Source: Clostridiales bacterium (lineage in GTDB: Bacteria; Bacillota; Clostridia; Oscillospirales; Oscillospiraceae). Taken from it: 25,597 nucleotides of DNA. The translations under genes and the position numbers were made by a program. The notes under the pieces were generated by a model. The model was not told where the DNA came from. It saw only the letters and a list, made by a program, of their open reading frames with translations, and did not search any database. Each line of letters begins with the position of its first letter. The first letter of the stretch is position 1. Shown here one piece after another: positions 1 through 7,108 of the stretch. The stretch is from NCBI GenBank assembly GCA_019418525.1, contig DYBS01000010.1:1-25597 (forward strand), in the 5' to 3' direction.

Positions 1-313
1 GGGCGTGGGAGAGGGTGTAGGCCGCCTTCTCCAGAAAAGAGAGGACTTCCGCCTCTCCCCTGTCTCGCACCTCCCAGGCCGCCAGGGCCATGCCCATGGC
101 CGCAGCCAGGAAGGGCCCGCCGCTCTGGGTCACCATGTCGGCGATGGCCTTTGCCACCTCCTCGTGGCGGCGGCAGGTGACGTACTCCACCCGGATGGGG
201 TAGATGCGCCGGTCCAGGATGCGCACCGCGCCGTCCTCGTACCAGGCCACATTCTCATAGCGCAGGAGAAAGCCGATACCCTCGTCGGCCCGCTCCATCG
301 TCATCTCTCCCAT
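1..313 (-). CDS. MtnA/eIF2B-alpha-like sugar-phosphate isomerase, divergent, C-terminus beyond window
   Basis: Only the first 104 residues are present; the gene runs off the left edge. The N-terminus (RYENVAWYEDGAVRILDRR, then a segment like VEEVAxAIxxM and an Ala/Gly-rich helix) matches the start of S-methyl-5-thioribose-1-phosphate isomerases, which convert an aldose 1-phosphate to the ketose 1-phosphate. The family's RGAPAIG motif is replaced by QSGGPFL, so the usual arginine is missing and the true substrate may differ from methylthioribose 1-phosphate. ATG at 313 lies one base after the stop of the upstream aldolase, which suggests translational coupling; in-frame ATGs at 304 and 298 are alternative starts. 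The pairing with a fuculose-type aldolase and a divergent nucleoside phosphorylase favours 5-deoxyribose or methylthioribose 1-phosphate salvage. The family call is fairly secure; the substrate is inference. Confidence 0.72.
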   Translation of the reverse strand, partial: MGEMTMERADEGIGFLLRYENVAWYEDGAVRILDRRIYPIRVEYVTCRRHEEVAKAIADMVTQSGGPFLAAAMGMALAAWEVRDRGEAEVLSFLEKAAYTLSHA

Positions 314-314
314 C

Positions 315-938
315 TCAGCGGCCCCGCATGGCGGCGATGTCCGCCTCTTTCATGGTGACAATGGGCCCGTGGCCCATAGCGATGGAGCAGATGCGGGCTG
401 CGTCCTCGATGTACACCGCCCGCAGGTGGGCCTGCTCCAGGTCCTTGCCGATGGCCAGCACGCCGTGGTTGGCCAACAGGCACCCGGTGCGCTCCTTCAG
501 CACCTTCACCGCCTCGGTACCCACGCCGTCAGTGCCGGGGAGGGCAAAGGCGGCCAGGGGTACGTCGCCCCCCAGGAAGGGCACCATCTCAATGAGGATG
601 GTGGGGATGCCGGTGTTGTTCACCGCAAAGGCGGTGGCGTAGGGGCTGTGGGTGTGGACCACCGCGCCCACTTCGGGCTTCTCCCGATAGATGGCCGCGT
701 GCATCCGCCACTCGCTGGAGGGCTTGTGGGGCCCTTCCAGCACGGTGCCGTCCAGCCGAAGGACCATGATGTCCTCTGCCGTCATGTTCTCATAGGGGAT
801 GGAGGAGGGGGTGATCACCATCACGTCCTGCTCCGGGTCATAGACGCTCAGGTTGCCGCTGGTGCCGGCAAAGAGTTTTTCGGCATAGGACTGCCGGCTC
901 CAGGCGCAGACCGCCTCTTTCATGGCCTGTACTGTCAT
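315..938 (-). CDS. Class II aldolase/adducin family protein (fuculose-1-phosphate aldolase-like)
   Basis: A 207-residue cytosolic protein of normal length for the FucA/AraD family, zinc enzymes that cleave ketose 1-phosphates to dihydroxyacetone phosphate and an aldehyde. Visible landmarks are the GTSGNLS phosphate-binding loop (residues 25-31), the catalytic glutamate in PSSEWRMH (E76) and the zinc histidines H95, H97 (HTHSPYA) and H158 (LANHG). ATG at 938 follows AAAGGATG. The next gene, an MtnA-like isomerase, starts one base after this stop codon. In known bacteria the pair isomerase plus this aldolase (Ald2) forms the DHAP shunt for 5'-deoxyadenosine and methylthioadenosine by-products. 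That role fits here, with the divergent nucleoside phosphorylase as the first enzyme, but fuculose or ribulose phosphate aldolase activity cannot be excluded. Confidence 0.87.
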   Translation of the reverse strand: MTVQAMKEAVCAWSRQSYAEKLFAGTSGNLSVYDPEQDVMVITPSSIPYENMTAEDIMVLRLDGTVLEGPHKPSSEWRMHAAIYREKPEVGAVVHTHSPYATAFAVNNTGIPTILIEMVPFLGGDVPLAAFALPGTDGVGTEAVKVLKERTGCLLANHGVLAIGKDLEQAHLRAVYIEDAARICSIAMGHGPIVTMKEADIAAMRGR

Positions 939-959
939 ATCAGTTCATCCTTTCTATCC

Positions 960-985
960 AGCCGGAAGGGAAAGCCCCTCCGGCT
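960..985. promoter_or_regulatory. Hairpin in the divergent aldolase/PNP intergenic region
   Basis: AGCCGGA (960-966) pairs with TCCGGCT (979-985), with an additional GGG/CCC inner stem and one bulged A. On the plus strand it is followed by TTCTTG. On the minus strand it falls in the 5' leader just before the aldolase ribosome binding site. It could be a leader structure or weak terminator; no function is shown by the sequence alone. Confidence 0.4.
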
Positions 986-1052
986 TTCTTGTCGGTTCCT
1001 GCTCTTTATGGTATCGTAAGATGGACCACTTGACAAGAAGGAGGATGCCATT

Positions 1053-1874
1053 ATGGCTTATACGTATCAATTCTTTCAGGAGAGCGCCGACTATCTGCGC
1101 GCCCGGGTGCCCTTCACCCCCGACACCGCCATCGTACTGGGCTCCTGCCTGGGGCCCTTCGCCCAGCGGATCCAGAACCCCATCGTCATCGACTACGCCG
1201 ACATCCCCAACTTTCTTCTCTCTACCGTGGCATCCCACGCCGGGAAGTTGATCTTCGGCACTGTGGGCGAAAAAAAAGTGGTGTGTATGTCGGGGCGCTT
1301 CCACTCCTACGAGGGGTACGACTTTGAGCAGCTGGTCATCCCCATTCGGGTGTTGAAGCTGCTGGGCGTGCAGCGGGTCATCCTCACCAACGCTTCCGGC
1401 GGAGTGAACACCTCCTATCACCCGGGGGACATCATGGTCATCTCCGACCATATCAAGCTCAACGGCCCCAGCCCCCTCCGGGGCCCCAATGTGGAGGAGT
1501 TCGGTCCCCGCTTCTTCGACGTGTCCCGGATGTACACCCCCGAACTACGAGAGCTGGCCCTGAAGTGCGCCCAGGGGAGCCCCCTCACCTTCCACGAGGG
1601 GGTGTACATGTTCTTCCCCGGCCCTCAGTTCGAGACCCCCGCCGAAATCCGGGCCGCCCGCATTCTGGGGGCCGACGCGGTGGGTATGTCCACCGTCACC
1701 GAGGCCCTCACCGCCGCCCACTGCGGCCTCCCCGTGCTGGCTCTGGCGGTCATCACCAACATGGCCGCCGGGGTCACCCCCGGCCCCGTCACCGGCGAGG
1801 AGGTGGACGACACCGCCGCCCTCATCGCCGGGCCCTTCTCCGCCTATCTGGAGCATCTGGTGGCTGCGCTGTAA
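1053..1874 (+). CDS. punA: Purine nucleoside phosphorylase, trimeric class I (inosine/guanosine-type)
   Basis: A 273-residue cytosolic enzyme of the trimeric PNP/MTAP family, which splits purine nucleosides with phosphate to give base and (deoxy)ribose 1-phosphate. Visible motifs are GSCLGPF (30-36, the phosphate loop), GRFHSYEG with H84, LTNASGG (111-117), PGPQFETPAE with the base-binding E194, GMSTVTEA (M212; the usual Pro after Val is Thr) and ITNMAAG with N236. The Asn at 236 is typical of 6-oxopurine-preferring enzymes; methylthioadenosine phosphorylases carry Asp there. The start has an excellent AAGGAGG 10 bases upstream. The gene is divergent from an aldolase/isomerase pair that would consume 5-deoxypentose 1-phosphates. 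It may therefore act on 5'-deoxyinosine or methylthioinosine as well as ordinary nucleosides, which is inference. Confidence 0.93.
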   Translation: MAYTYQFFQESADYLRARVPFTPDTAIVLGSCLGPFAQRIQNPIVIDYADIPNFLLSTVASHAGKLIFGTVGEKKVVCMSGRFHSYEGYDFEQLVIPIRVLKLLGVQRVILTNASGGVNTSYHPGDIMVISDHIKLNGPSPLRGPNVEEFGPRFFDVSRMYTPELRELALKCAQGSPLTFHEGVYMFFPGPQFETPAEIRAARILGADAVGMSTVTEALTAAHCGLPVLALAVITNMAAGVTPGPVTGEEVDDTAALIAGPFSAYLEHLVAAL

Positions 1875-1891
1875 AATCGTTCCCCGCCCCC

Positions 1892-1930
1892 TTGACAGTC
1901 CAATATCTTAGTGATATCATTTTGATATCA
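1892..1930 (+). promoter_or_regulatory. Sigma-70 promoter with three 11-bp-phased operator sites
   Basis: TTGACA (1892-1897), a 17-base spacer and TATCAT (1915-1920) form a near-consensus promoter for the SPFH operon. Two perfect 8-bp palindromes TGATATCA lie at 1912-1919 and 1923-1930, and a degenerate third copy sits at 1901-1908. Their ATATC cores start at 1903, 1914 and 1925, exactly 11 bp apart. One-turn spacing of short palindromes that cover the -10 box is how ribbon-helix-helix repressors such as Arc or MetJ bind, and such a protein is the second gene of this operon. Confidence 0.75.
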
Positions 1931-1950
1931 AATAAAGGAGGCGGTCCGAA

Positions 1951-2985
1951 ATGAAAGAGACCATCCTGACCAATAAGAAACACGGTATGCCGGTGCTGCT
2001 GCTGGTGCTGGTGCTGTACATCGCCAGCATCACGGGGTGCATCTGGTCGGCCATCGCCCTGGACGACGGCGCGGGCGCTCCCGCGGTGGTGCTCCTGGTG
2101 GTGACCATCGTATGGATGTGCCTGGGCTGGATCTTCCTGTGCGGCCTGAAGGTGCTGAAACCCCAGGAGGCCCTGGTCCTCACCCTCTTCGGCAAGTACA
2201 TCGGCACCCTGAAGGGGGAGGGTTTCTACTACGTGAACCCCTTCTGCTCGGCGGTGAATCCGGCGGCAGGTACCCGGCTGAAGCAGAGCGGCGACGTGGA
2301 CGGCGCCCAGGGCGCTTCTCCCCTCAGCGTCAACGGCGCGGTCAACCTGGCCCTCTCCAAGGAATCTCTGGGGAAAAAGGTCTCCCTGAAGATCATGACC
2401 CTCAACAACAACCGCCAAAAAATCAACGACTGCCTGGGCAACCCCGTGGAAATCGGCATCGCCGTCATGTGGCGGGTGGTGGACACCGCCAAAGCGGTGT
2501 TCGACGTGGACAACTATAAGGAGTACCTCTCCCTCCAGTGCGACAGTGCCCTGCGGAACATCGTGCGCATCTACCCCTACGACGTGGCCCCCAATGTGGA
2601 CACCACCGGCGACGGCGTGGCTGACGAGGGCAGCCTCCGGGGCTCCAGCGAGGTGGTGGCCGCCCGCATCAAGGACGAGATCCAGCAGAAGGTGGCCCAG
2701 GCCGGTCTGGAGATCATCGAGGCCCGCATCACCTATCTCGCCTACGCGCCGGAGATCGCCGCCGTCATGCTCCAGCGCCAGCAGGCCAGCGCCATCATCG
2801 ACGCCCGGAAGATGATCGTGGACGGGGCCGTGGGCATGGTGGAAATGGCCCTGGAGCGGCTCAATGAAAACCAGGTGGTGGATCTGGACGAGGAGCGGAA
2901 GGCCGCCATGGTCTCCAATCTCCTGGTGGTCCTGTGCGGCAACCGGGATGCCCAGCCCATCGTGAACTCCGGGAGTCTGTACTAA
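1951..2985 (+). CDS. SPFH-domain (stomatin/flotillin-like) membrane protein
   Basis: A 344-residue protein with two hydrophobic segments near the N-terminus (about residues 14-35 and 45-68). An SPFH/band-7 domain follows (about 70-290): the stretch EALVLTLFGKYIGTLKGEG and the later VARIKDEIQQKV-like helix and YAPEIAAVMLQRQQA segment are typical. These proteins form cage-like assemblies on the cytoplasmic or outer face of membrane microdomains; substrates here are unknown. Residues 200-230 contain a Thr-Gly-Asp-Gly acidic insertion between the domain halves. ATG follows AAAGGAGG. The stop codon overlaps the ATG of a ribbon-helix-helix gene (TAATG), so the two proteins are translationally coupled. 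The operon has its own promoter with a repeated operator and ends at a strong terminator. Confidence 0.88.
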   Translation: MKETILTNKKHGMPVLLLVLVLYIASITGCIWSAIALDDGAGAPAVVLLVVTIVWMCLGWIFLCGLKVLKPQEALVLTLFGKYIGTLKGEGFYYVNPFCSAVNPAAGTRLKQSGDVDGAQGASPLSVNGAVNLALSKESLGKKVSLKIMTLNNNRQKINDCLGNPVEIGIAVMWRVVDTAKAVFDVDNYKEYLSLQCDSALRNIVRIYPYDVAPNVDTTGDGVADEGSLRGSSEVVAARIKDEIQQKVAQAGLEIIEARITYLAYAPEIAAVMLQRQQASAIIDARKMIVDGAVGMVEMALERLNENQVVDLDEERKAAMVSNLLVVLCGNRDAQPIVNSGSLY

Positions 2986-3188
2986 TGGCCGCCGACGGCA
3001 AGAAGCAGGTGCCTCTGCGCCTGTCGCCCAAGCTGTACGCCGCCATCGCGGCCTGGGCCGAGGACGACTTCCGCTCGGTGAACGGGCAGATCGAGTATCT
3101 GCTCACCGAGTGCGTCCGCCAGCGGAAAAAGAACGGCAGTCCCATCCCCACCGAGCTGGACGTGCCGCCGGAGCTGGACCTGAAATAA
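2985..3188 (+). CDS. Arc-type ribbon-helix-helix DNA-binding protein
   Basis: A 67-residue protein starting at the ATG that overlaps the SPFH stop (TAATG at 2983-2987). A beta-strand KKQVPLRLSPKLY is followed by two helices, and RSVNGQIEYLL resembles the RSVN motif and second helix of phage Arc repressor. The tail is short, acidic and proline-rich (about 50-67). The family binds DNA as dimers with a two-stranded sheet in the major groove, usually to tandem sites one helical turn apart. The operon's promoter carries such sites, so autoregulation is the likely job. A longer in-frame start upstream is possible but would lie inside the SPFH gene and has no good ribosome binding site. Confidence 0.82.
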   Translation: MAADGKKQVPLRLSPKLYAAIAAWAEDDFRSVNGQIEYLLTECVRQRKKNGSPIPTELDVPPELDLK

Positions 3189-3240
3189 AACAAGATCTCC
3201 CGGGCGTGCGTTTGCACGCCCGGGAGATCTTGTTTTTTAG
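3187..3240. terminator. Strong bidirectional intrinsic terminator
   Basis: A perfect 23-bp stem (3187-3209 with 3214-3236) closes a GTTT loop and ends in a T run on the plus strand. The A-rich other end gives a T run on the minus strand. It ends both the SPFH/RHH operon and the convergent glycerate kinase operon, and it overlaps both stop codons. Confidence 0.95.
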
Positions 3241-4370
3241 TGTCCCATCCGCTTCAGGAAGCGCACCAGGTTCTGCACCGTCAGACGCATGTCGGAGCGG
3301 CTGCGGGGCTTGGCCTCGGAAAAGGGCACCGCCACGCGGTTGGTGCTGAAAATGGCCGACACGCCCAGGTCGTAGGCCTCCTCCACATCGTCCCCGATAT
3401 CACCCACGATTGCCACCACCGGTACATTCTTCCGGGCGGCACGGCGGGCCACGCCGATGACCACCTTGCCCCGCAGGCTCTGGGTGTCCATCTTCCCCTC
3501 ACCGGTGAGGACCAGGTTAGTGCCGTCCAGCAGGCGGTCAAAGCCCACCGTGTCCAGCACCGTCTCAATTCCCATCTGCATCTGGCTGCCCAGCAAGGCC
3601 TTCATGCCAAAGCCCATGCCGCCGGCGGCTCCCGCGCCGGGCAGATCCCGCAGGTCCTCCCCGATGGCCTGGGCCGTCACGTCAGCCAAGTGGCCCAGGT
3701 TCCGGTCCAGCACCGCCACCTGCTCGGGGGTGGCGCCCTTCTGGGGGCCGAACACGGCGCTGGCGCCGGTGGGACCGCAGAGGGGGTTGTCGATGTCGCA
3801 CATGGTCACCAGCTGCACATCCCGGAGGATGGGGTCCAGCCCGGACAGGTCGATGCACTCCAACCGGTCCAGCGTGTCGCCGGTGGGGATGTAGGCCTCC
3901 CCCTGCTTGTCCAGGAAGCGCACACCCAGCGCCGCGGCCGCGCCGCAGCCGCCGTCGTTGGTGGAACTGCCCCCCAGGCCCACGATGATCCGCCGGGCGC
4001 CCCGCTGGGCGGCGGCCCGGATGATCTGCCCCACGCCGTAAGTGCTGGTCTGTCCGGCGTTCAGCCTCTCCCCCACCAGGGGAAGGCCTGCTGCTGCCGC
4101 CATCTCCACCACTACGGTGCCGTCGGTCAGGCGTCCGTAAAAGCCCTCCATGTCCTCCAGATAGGGACCCTTACAGGGGACAAGGCACTTCTCTCCCCCC
4201 ACGGCGGAGAGGAACGCATCCACGCTTCCCTCTCCCCCGTCGGCCACGGGGATGGAGATCACCAGTGCCTGGGGCCACACCTTCTGGATCTCCTCGGACA
4301 TGATGTCGCAGATCTCCTGGGAGGACATGGTCCCCTTGAAGGAGTCGGGGACCAGCAAAATCTTCTTCAT
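3237..4370 (-). CDS. Glycerate kinase (GarK/GlxK family)
   Basis: A 377-residue cytosolic kinase of normal family length that phosphorylates D-glycerate, normally to 2-phosphoglycerate in this family. Landmarks are the N-terminal VPDSFKGTMSS (7-17), VADGGEG (42-48), GLGGSSTNDGGCGAA around residues 130-145 (nucleotide/substrate loop) and LTGEGKMDTQSLRGKV near residue 290. ATG at 4370 follows AAAGGAG with 9-base spacing. It is the last gene of the minus-strand operon, 34 bases behind the GrdB-like selenoprotein, and ends at the strong terminator. Its place suggests that glycerate, or a glycerate moiety released by the other enzymes, is an end product fed into glycolysis. The family call is secure; the pathway role is inference. 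Confidence 0.93.
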   Translation of the reverse strand: MKKILLVPDSFKGTMSSQEICDIMSEEIQKVWPQALVISIPVADGGEGSVDAFLSAVGGEKCLVPCKGPYLEDMEGFYGRLTDGTVVVEMAAAAGLPLVGERLNAGQTSTYGVGQIIRAAAQRGARRIIVGLGGSSTNDGGCGAAAALGVRFLDKQGEAYIPTGDTLDRLECIDLSGLDPILRDVQLVTMCDIDNPLCGPTGASAVFGPQKGATPEQVAVLDRNLGHLADVTAQAIGEDLRDLPGAGAAGGMGFGMKALLGSQMQMGIETVLDTVGFDRLLDGTNLVLTGEGKMDTQSLRGKVVIGVARRAARKNVPVVAIVGDIGDDVEEAYDLGVSAIFSTNRVAVPFSEAKPRSRSDMRLTVQNLVRFLKRMGH

Positions 4371-4404
4371 ATGCCGCGCTCCTTTCCGCCCCTGGGGGCG
4401 GGTA

Positions 4405-5724
4405 TTATTCGACGATCAGGGCCCGGGTCCCCTCCTCAGGGACCTGCTCCAGAAGGGCCAGGGCCTTCTCCACCATTTCCTTGCGATACTGCCGCTCTTT
4501 CTCCGGCGGCAGGGCGGGGTTGCCAAACACATGCAGCACGCTGTTCCCCCGCAAAATGCGGTTGACGCCGATCCCCTCGGCGATCTTGGTCAGGTTGGTG
4601 ACCTGTACGATGGGGATTCCGGCCCGCTGGATCTCTTTGGTCATCACTGCACCGCAGCGAGAGCTGGTGCCTCACGTGGAGGTGAGGATGGCCGCGTCCA
4701 CCTGGGCGTCCAGCAGCTGCTGGGCGATGGCCTCACCGAAGGACTTGCCCATCTCCATGGGGGTCATGACACCGGCGGTCATGTAATACCGGTCCAGCAG
4801 AGAACCGATGTGGCCCTCCTTGACCTCCTCCCGCATGGCGTCCACCGGCACCAGACGGTTGGGGTCCTGGAGCACGAAGGCGTTGTTGTAGCCCTGGTGG
4901 CTGACCTCGTAATCCTCGGGGCGCAGGGTATCCTTGCCCTCAATGGAGTAGGACTGGAAGCGCTTGGAGTTGGTGGGCACCATCTTGTCCGGGTTGCCCT
5001 TGGGCACCAGGCCGCCGTCGGTGATCAAGGCAATTTTACACTCCGAGAGGGGTTTGCTCAAGACCGGCACAGGGATCTCTTCGTGGTTGGGCATCATCAC
5101 CTCGGTGCGGAAGGGCTTGCCCAGATACTTGGCCAGAAGCATGTCCACGCCGCGGGTGCAGGCGGGAATGGAGTAGTCGATCTCGATGGCCGGGCCGCTG
5201 CCGTGGTAGCCCTCGGCCTTGCCGTCCCGGATGGTCTCGCCCCGGGCCAGACGCACACCGAACTCCACCAGGCGGCTCATGGCGTCCCGCATCCGCTTGG
5301 CGTTGTTGTCGGTCTGGACGATGTAGCAGCGGTTCTTGTAGAGGTCGGTACCCGGGTTCTCCGAGTAGAGGGCCGTGGCACAGGGGATGTGGAGCTGCTC
5401 CTGCACGGCGGCGGTGATGGCGCCGCAGGCCATGCCGTACCGTCCGGCGTTGAAGCCGGGGCCGGCCAGCACCAGGTCGGGCTTGGTCTCCCGGACAATG
5501 TCCAGCACCTGGGGGATCACGGTGTCCAGGTGCTCGGCGATGTAGTTGTCACCACAGATGATGGTCTTGACCACCGATCCGCGGCCCTTCAGCACGGCGT
5601 TGAGCAGCAGGCCGGGGCCCACCGCCTCATCCCGGACGCTCAGGCCCACGCTGGCCTGGTCCTCGCCGCCGATGCCGCCGTAAAACTGATTGATGTAGTG
5701 GAGTACACGCAGTTGTTCCGCCAT
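4405..5724 (-). CDS. GrdB-like selenoprotein, glycine/sarcosine/betaine reductase component B family (Sec at residue 351)
   Basis: The reading frame is 439 codons with one in-frame TGA at 4674-4672, in the context TST-U-GTSSRCG. This matches the selenocysteine site of GrdB (TST-U-GT..RCGA); length and Sec position also match the family (about 437 residues, Sec near 350). The N-terminus (HYINQFYGGIGGE) and GPGFNAGRYG are typical of the substrate-binding component of Stickland-type reductases, in which the selenol takes part in reductive cleavage of a C-N or similar bond next to a carboxylate. ATG at 5724 follows AAGGAGG. It begins 15 bases after the GrdE-like gene, its usual partner. No GrdA or GrdCD genes lie nearby. 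The neighbours (TRAP transporter, LarA, glycerate kinase) argue against simple glycine reduction, so the substrate is unknown. Read with TGA as stop, it would look like two broken ORFs. Confidence 0.93.
4649..4674 (-). promoter_or_regulatory. UGA codon and putative bacterial SECIS hairpin of the GrdB-like gene
   Basis: Directly after the TGA (4674-4672) the RNA can fold GCAC-CAGC / loop UCUC / GCUG-(CG bulge)-GUGC, spanning 4670 to 4649. Bacterial selenocysteine insertion needs a hairpin just downstream of UGA. The fold is drawn by eye and was not energy-scored. Confidence 0.6.
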
Positions 5725-5739
5725 TGTCTTGAAACCTCC

Positions 5740-7008
5740 TTATTTCCACTCCAGATCGGCGTCGGTGGTCTGGAAGTAGTCCCCGATCTGGGACCAGCAG
5801 CCGCACAGGGCATAGTTGGTGGTGTGGGTGAAGGGGCCCCAGGGGTCGTAGCCCATCAGACAGGGCACGTTGGCATTCTCACCCACCAGGCGCTCCACCC
5901 GCGGGTGCTCCACGTCCCAGTTGCGCCCGCTGTTGATGACCGCATCCACCTTGGGGTCGGCGATAACCAGCATGTCGCCGGGCTCGTAGTTGGACACCGC
6001 CGCCTGGTTGCTGATGGCGGGCATGCCCAGCTTCTCCATCCAGTTGAAGGCCAAGGCGGAGTCCAGCTGACAGTGACCCATACCGGACTTGTTGACCACC
6101 ACACAGTCGGCCCCCAGGGTGTCCCGGCACAGCCGGGCGCCGATCATGCCCATGGTCTCCTTGCCGTCGATGCGCATGACGTTGTTGGCGAACACACAGC
6201 CCACAAACTCCAGATCCTTGCCGTGGCGGCGGAGGAGTTCCTTGATGTACATCTCATTTTGGAGGTAGTAATTGGGCTCCCAGTAGCGCCAGACCATGGC
6301 GCCGTCCAGGATCTCAGTGGGCTGGACCACGATGGGCAGGAAGTTCAGGGCGCTCTGGCCGTAATAGAGGAAATTCCAGGTGTCGTGGCTGGCCAGGTGG
6401 GTGGCGAAGTAGGCCACCTTGGGTAGGGGCTTGCCGTCGGGACCGAGGCCTACGGGGCCCCAGTGGAACTGCTCCACCTCGTCGGGCTCCTGGCCCAGGC
6501 CCAGCTTGGCCAAGTACACATTGGCCGTGAGGGAGGCATACTTGAGGGCCTCGGCATAGCTGGCGTCGCTGACTCCCTCGGCGGGGACGGCATCGATGCA
6601 AATGTGGTAGTGCTTGGAGAAGTTGGAGTACCGGGCAGCGGGGCCTCCCATGTCCAGATAGTATTTGATGTTGCACTTGGCATAGTAGATGTCGGACACC
6701 ACCACGCCCTTTAGGGCCAGGGTCTTGCCCTCGCCGGCCAGGGCGCGCTTGCCCCAGATGCCGGGGTAGCTCTCCTCGGGGTGGTCCACCTTGCAGCGGG
6801 GCTGCATCACATCGTGGATGGCCAGGATGCGGCAGTTTTCGCCGGGGCAGACCAGCTGGATCTCCACGCTGGAGAAGAGGTCGCTCTTCACCAGCTCCCG
6901 CAGCTCGTCCCGGTTGACGGTGAGGACGCCGTCCTTCAGGCTGGACTCCGGGCCGAAGCGGACTTCCCGGACCCGGATATAGTCGATCTCAAAGGTTGTA
7001 TCGCGCAT
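5740..7008 (-). CDS. GrdE-like protein, glycine/sarcosine/betaine reductase component B, without the expected Asn-Cys processing site
   Basis: A 422-residue homologue of the GrdE pro-protein (the N-terminal IRVREVRFGPESSLKDGVLT resembles GrdE starts; VQPTEILDG and ELLRRHGKDLEFVG match its middle). In classical GrdE an Asn-Cys bond shortly after the DGA motif is cleaved to make the pyruvoyl cofactor. Here DGAMVWRYWEPNYYLQNE (about residues 235-252) has no Asn-Cys; the only NC pair is near residue 58. Either the protein stays uncleaved or another residue is used. I chose ATG at 7008, 10-11 bases after AAGGAG; a GTG at 7020 overlaps that site and is less likely. It is followed after 15 bases by the GrdB-like selenoprotein, so the two surely form one enzyme. 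The alignment to classical GrdE is from memory. Family certain, substrate unknown. Confidence 0.88.
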   Translation of the reverse strand: MRDTTFEIDYIRVREVRFGPESSLKDGVLTVNRDELRELVKSDLFSSVEIQLVCPGENCRILAIHDVMQPRCKVDHPEESYPGIWGKRALAGEGKTLALKGVVVSDIYYAKCNIKYYLDMGGPAARYSNFSKHYHICIDAVPAEGVSDASYAEALKYASLTANVYLAKLGLGQEPDEVEQFHWGPVGLGPDGKPLPKVAYFATHLASHDTWNFLYYGQSALNFLPIVVQPTEILDGAMVWRYWEPNYYLQNEMYIKELLRRHGKDLEFVGCVFANNVMRIDGKETMGMIGARLCRDTLGADCVVVNKSGMGHCQLDSALAFNWMEKLGMPAISNQAAVSNYEPGDMLVIADPKVDAVINSGRNWDVEHPRVERLVGENANVPCLMGYDPWGPFTHTTNYALCGCWSQIGDYFQTTDADLEWK

Positions 7009-7028
7009 GCTGATTTTCACTCCTTTTA

Positions 7029-7100
7029 CCCCGGATACCGGGGCATGACGCTTGTATACATATGGAAGGGCGCGCGGCAGGCTCCGGCCGCCGCGCGCCC
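7029..7100. repeat. Two hairpins between larA and the GrdE-like gene
   Basis: CCCCGG/CCGGGG (7029-7034 with 7038-7043, loop ATA) and an 11-bp GC stem (7068-7078 with 7090-7100) lie in the 88-base gap inside the operon. Neither has a good T run on the minus strand, so they may tune mRNA stability or partial read-through rather than end the operon. Confidence 0.55.
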
Positions 7101-7108
7101 TGTCTGGT

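Noticed and set aside
4672..4674. TGA as a nonsense mutation making the GrdB-like gene a pseudogene
   Set aside because: Its context is exactly the family's selenocysteine site, and coding continues in the same frame to a normal C-terminus.
4252..6426. Very long plus-strand open frame (724 codons)
   Set aside because: It lies antisense to the GrdE-like, GrdB-like and glycerate kinase genes, has a His/Gly/Val-rich low-complexity composition typical of reverse-strand shadows in GC-rich DNA, and matches no family.
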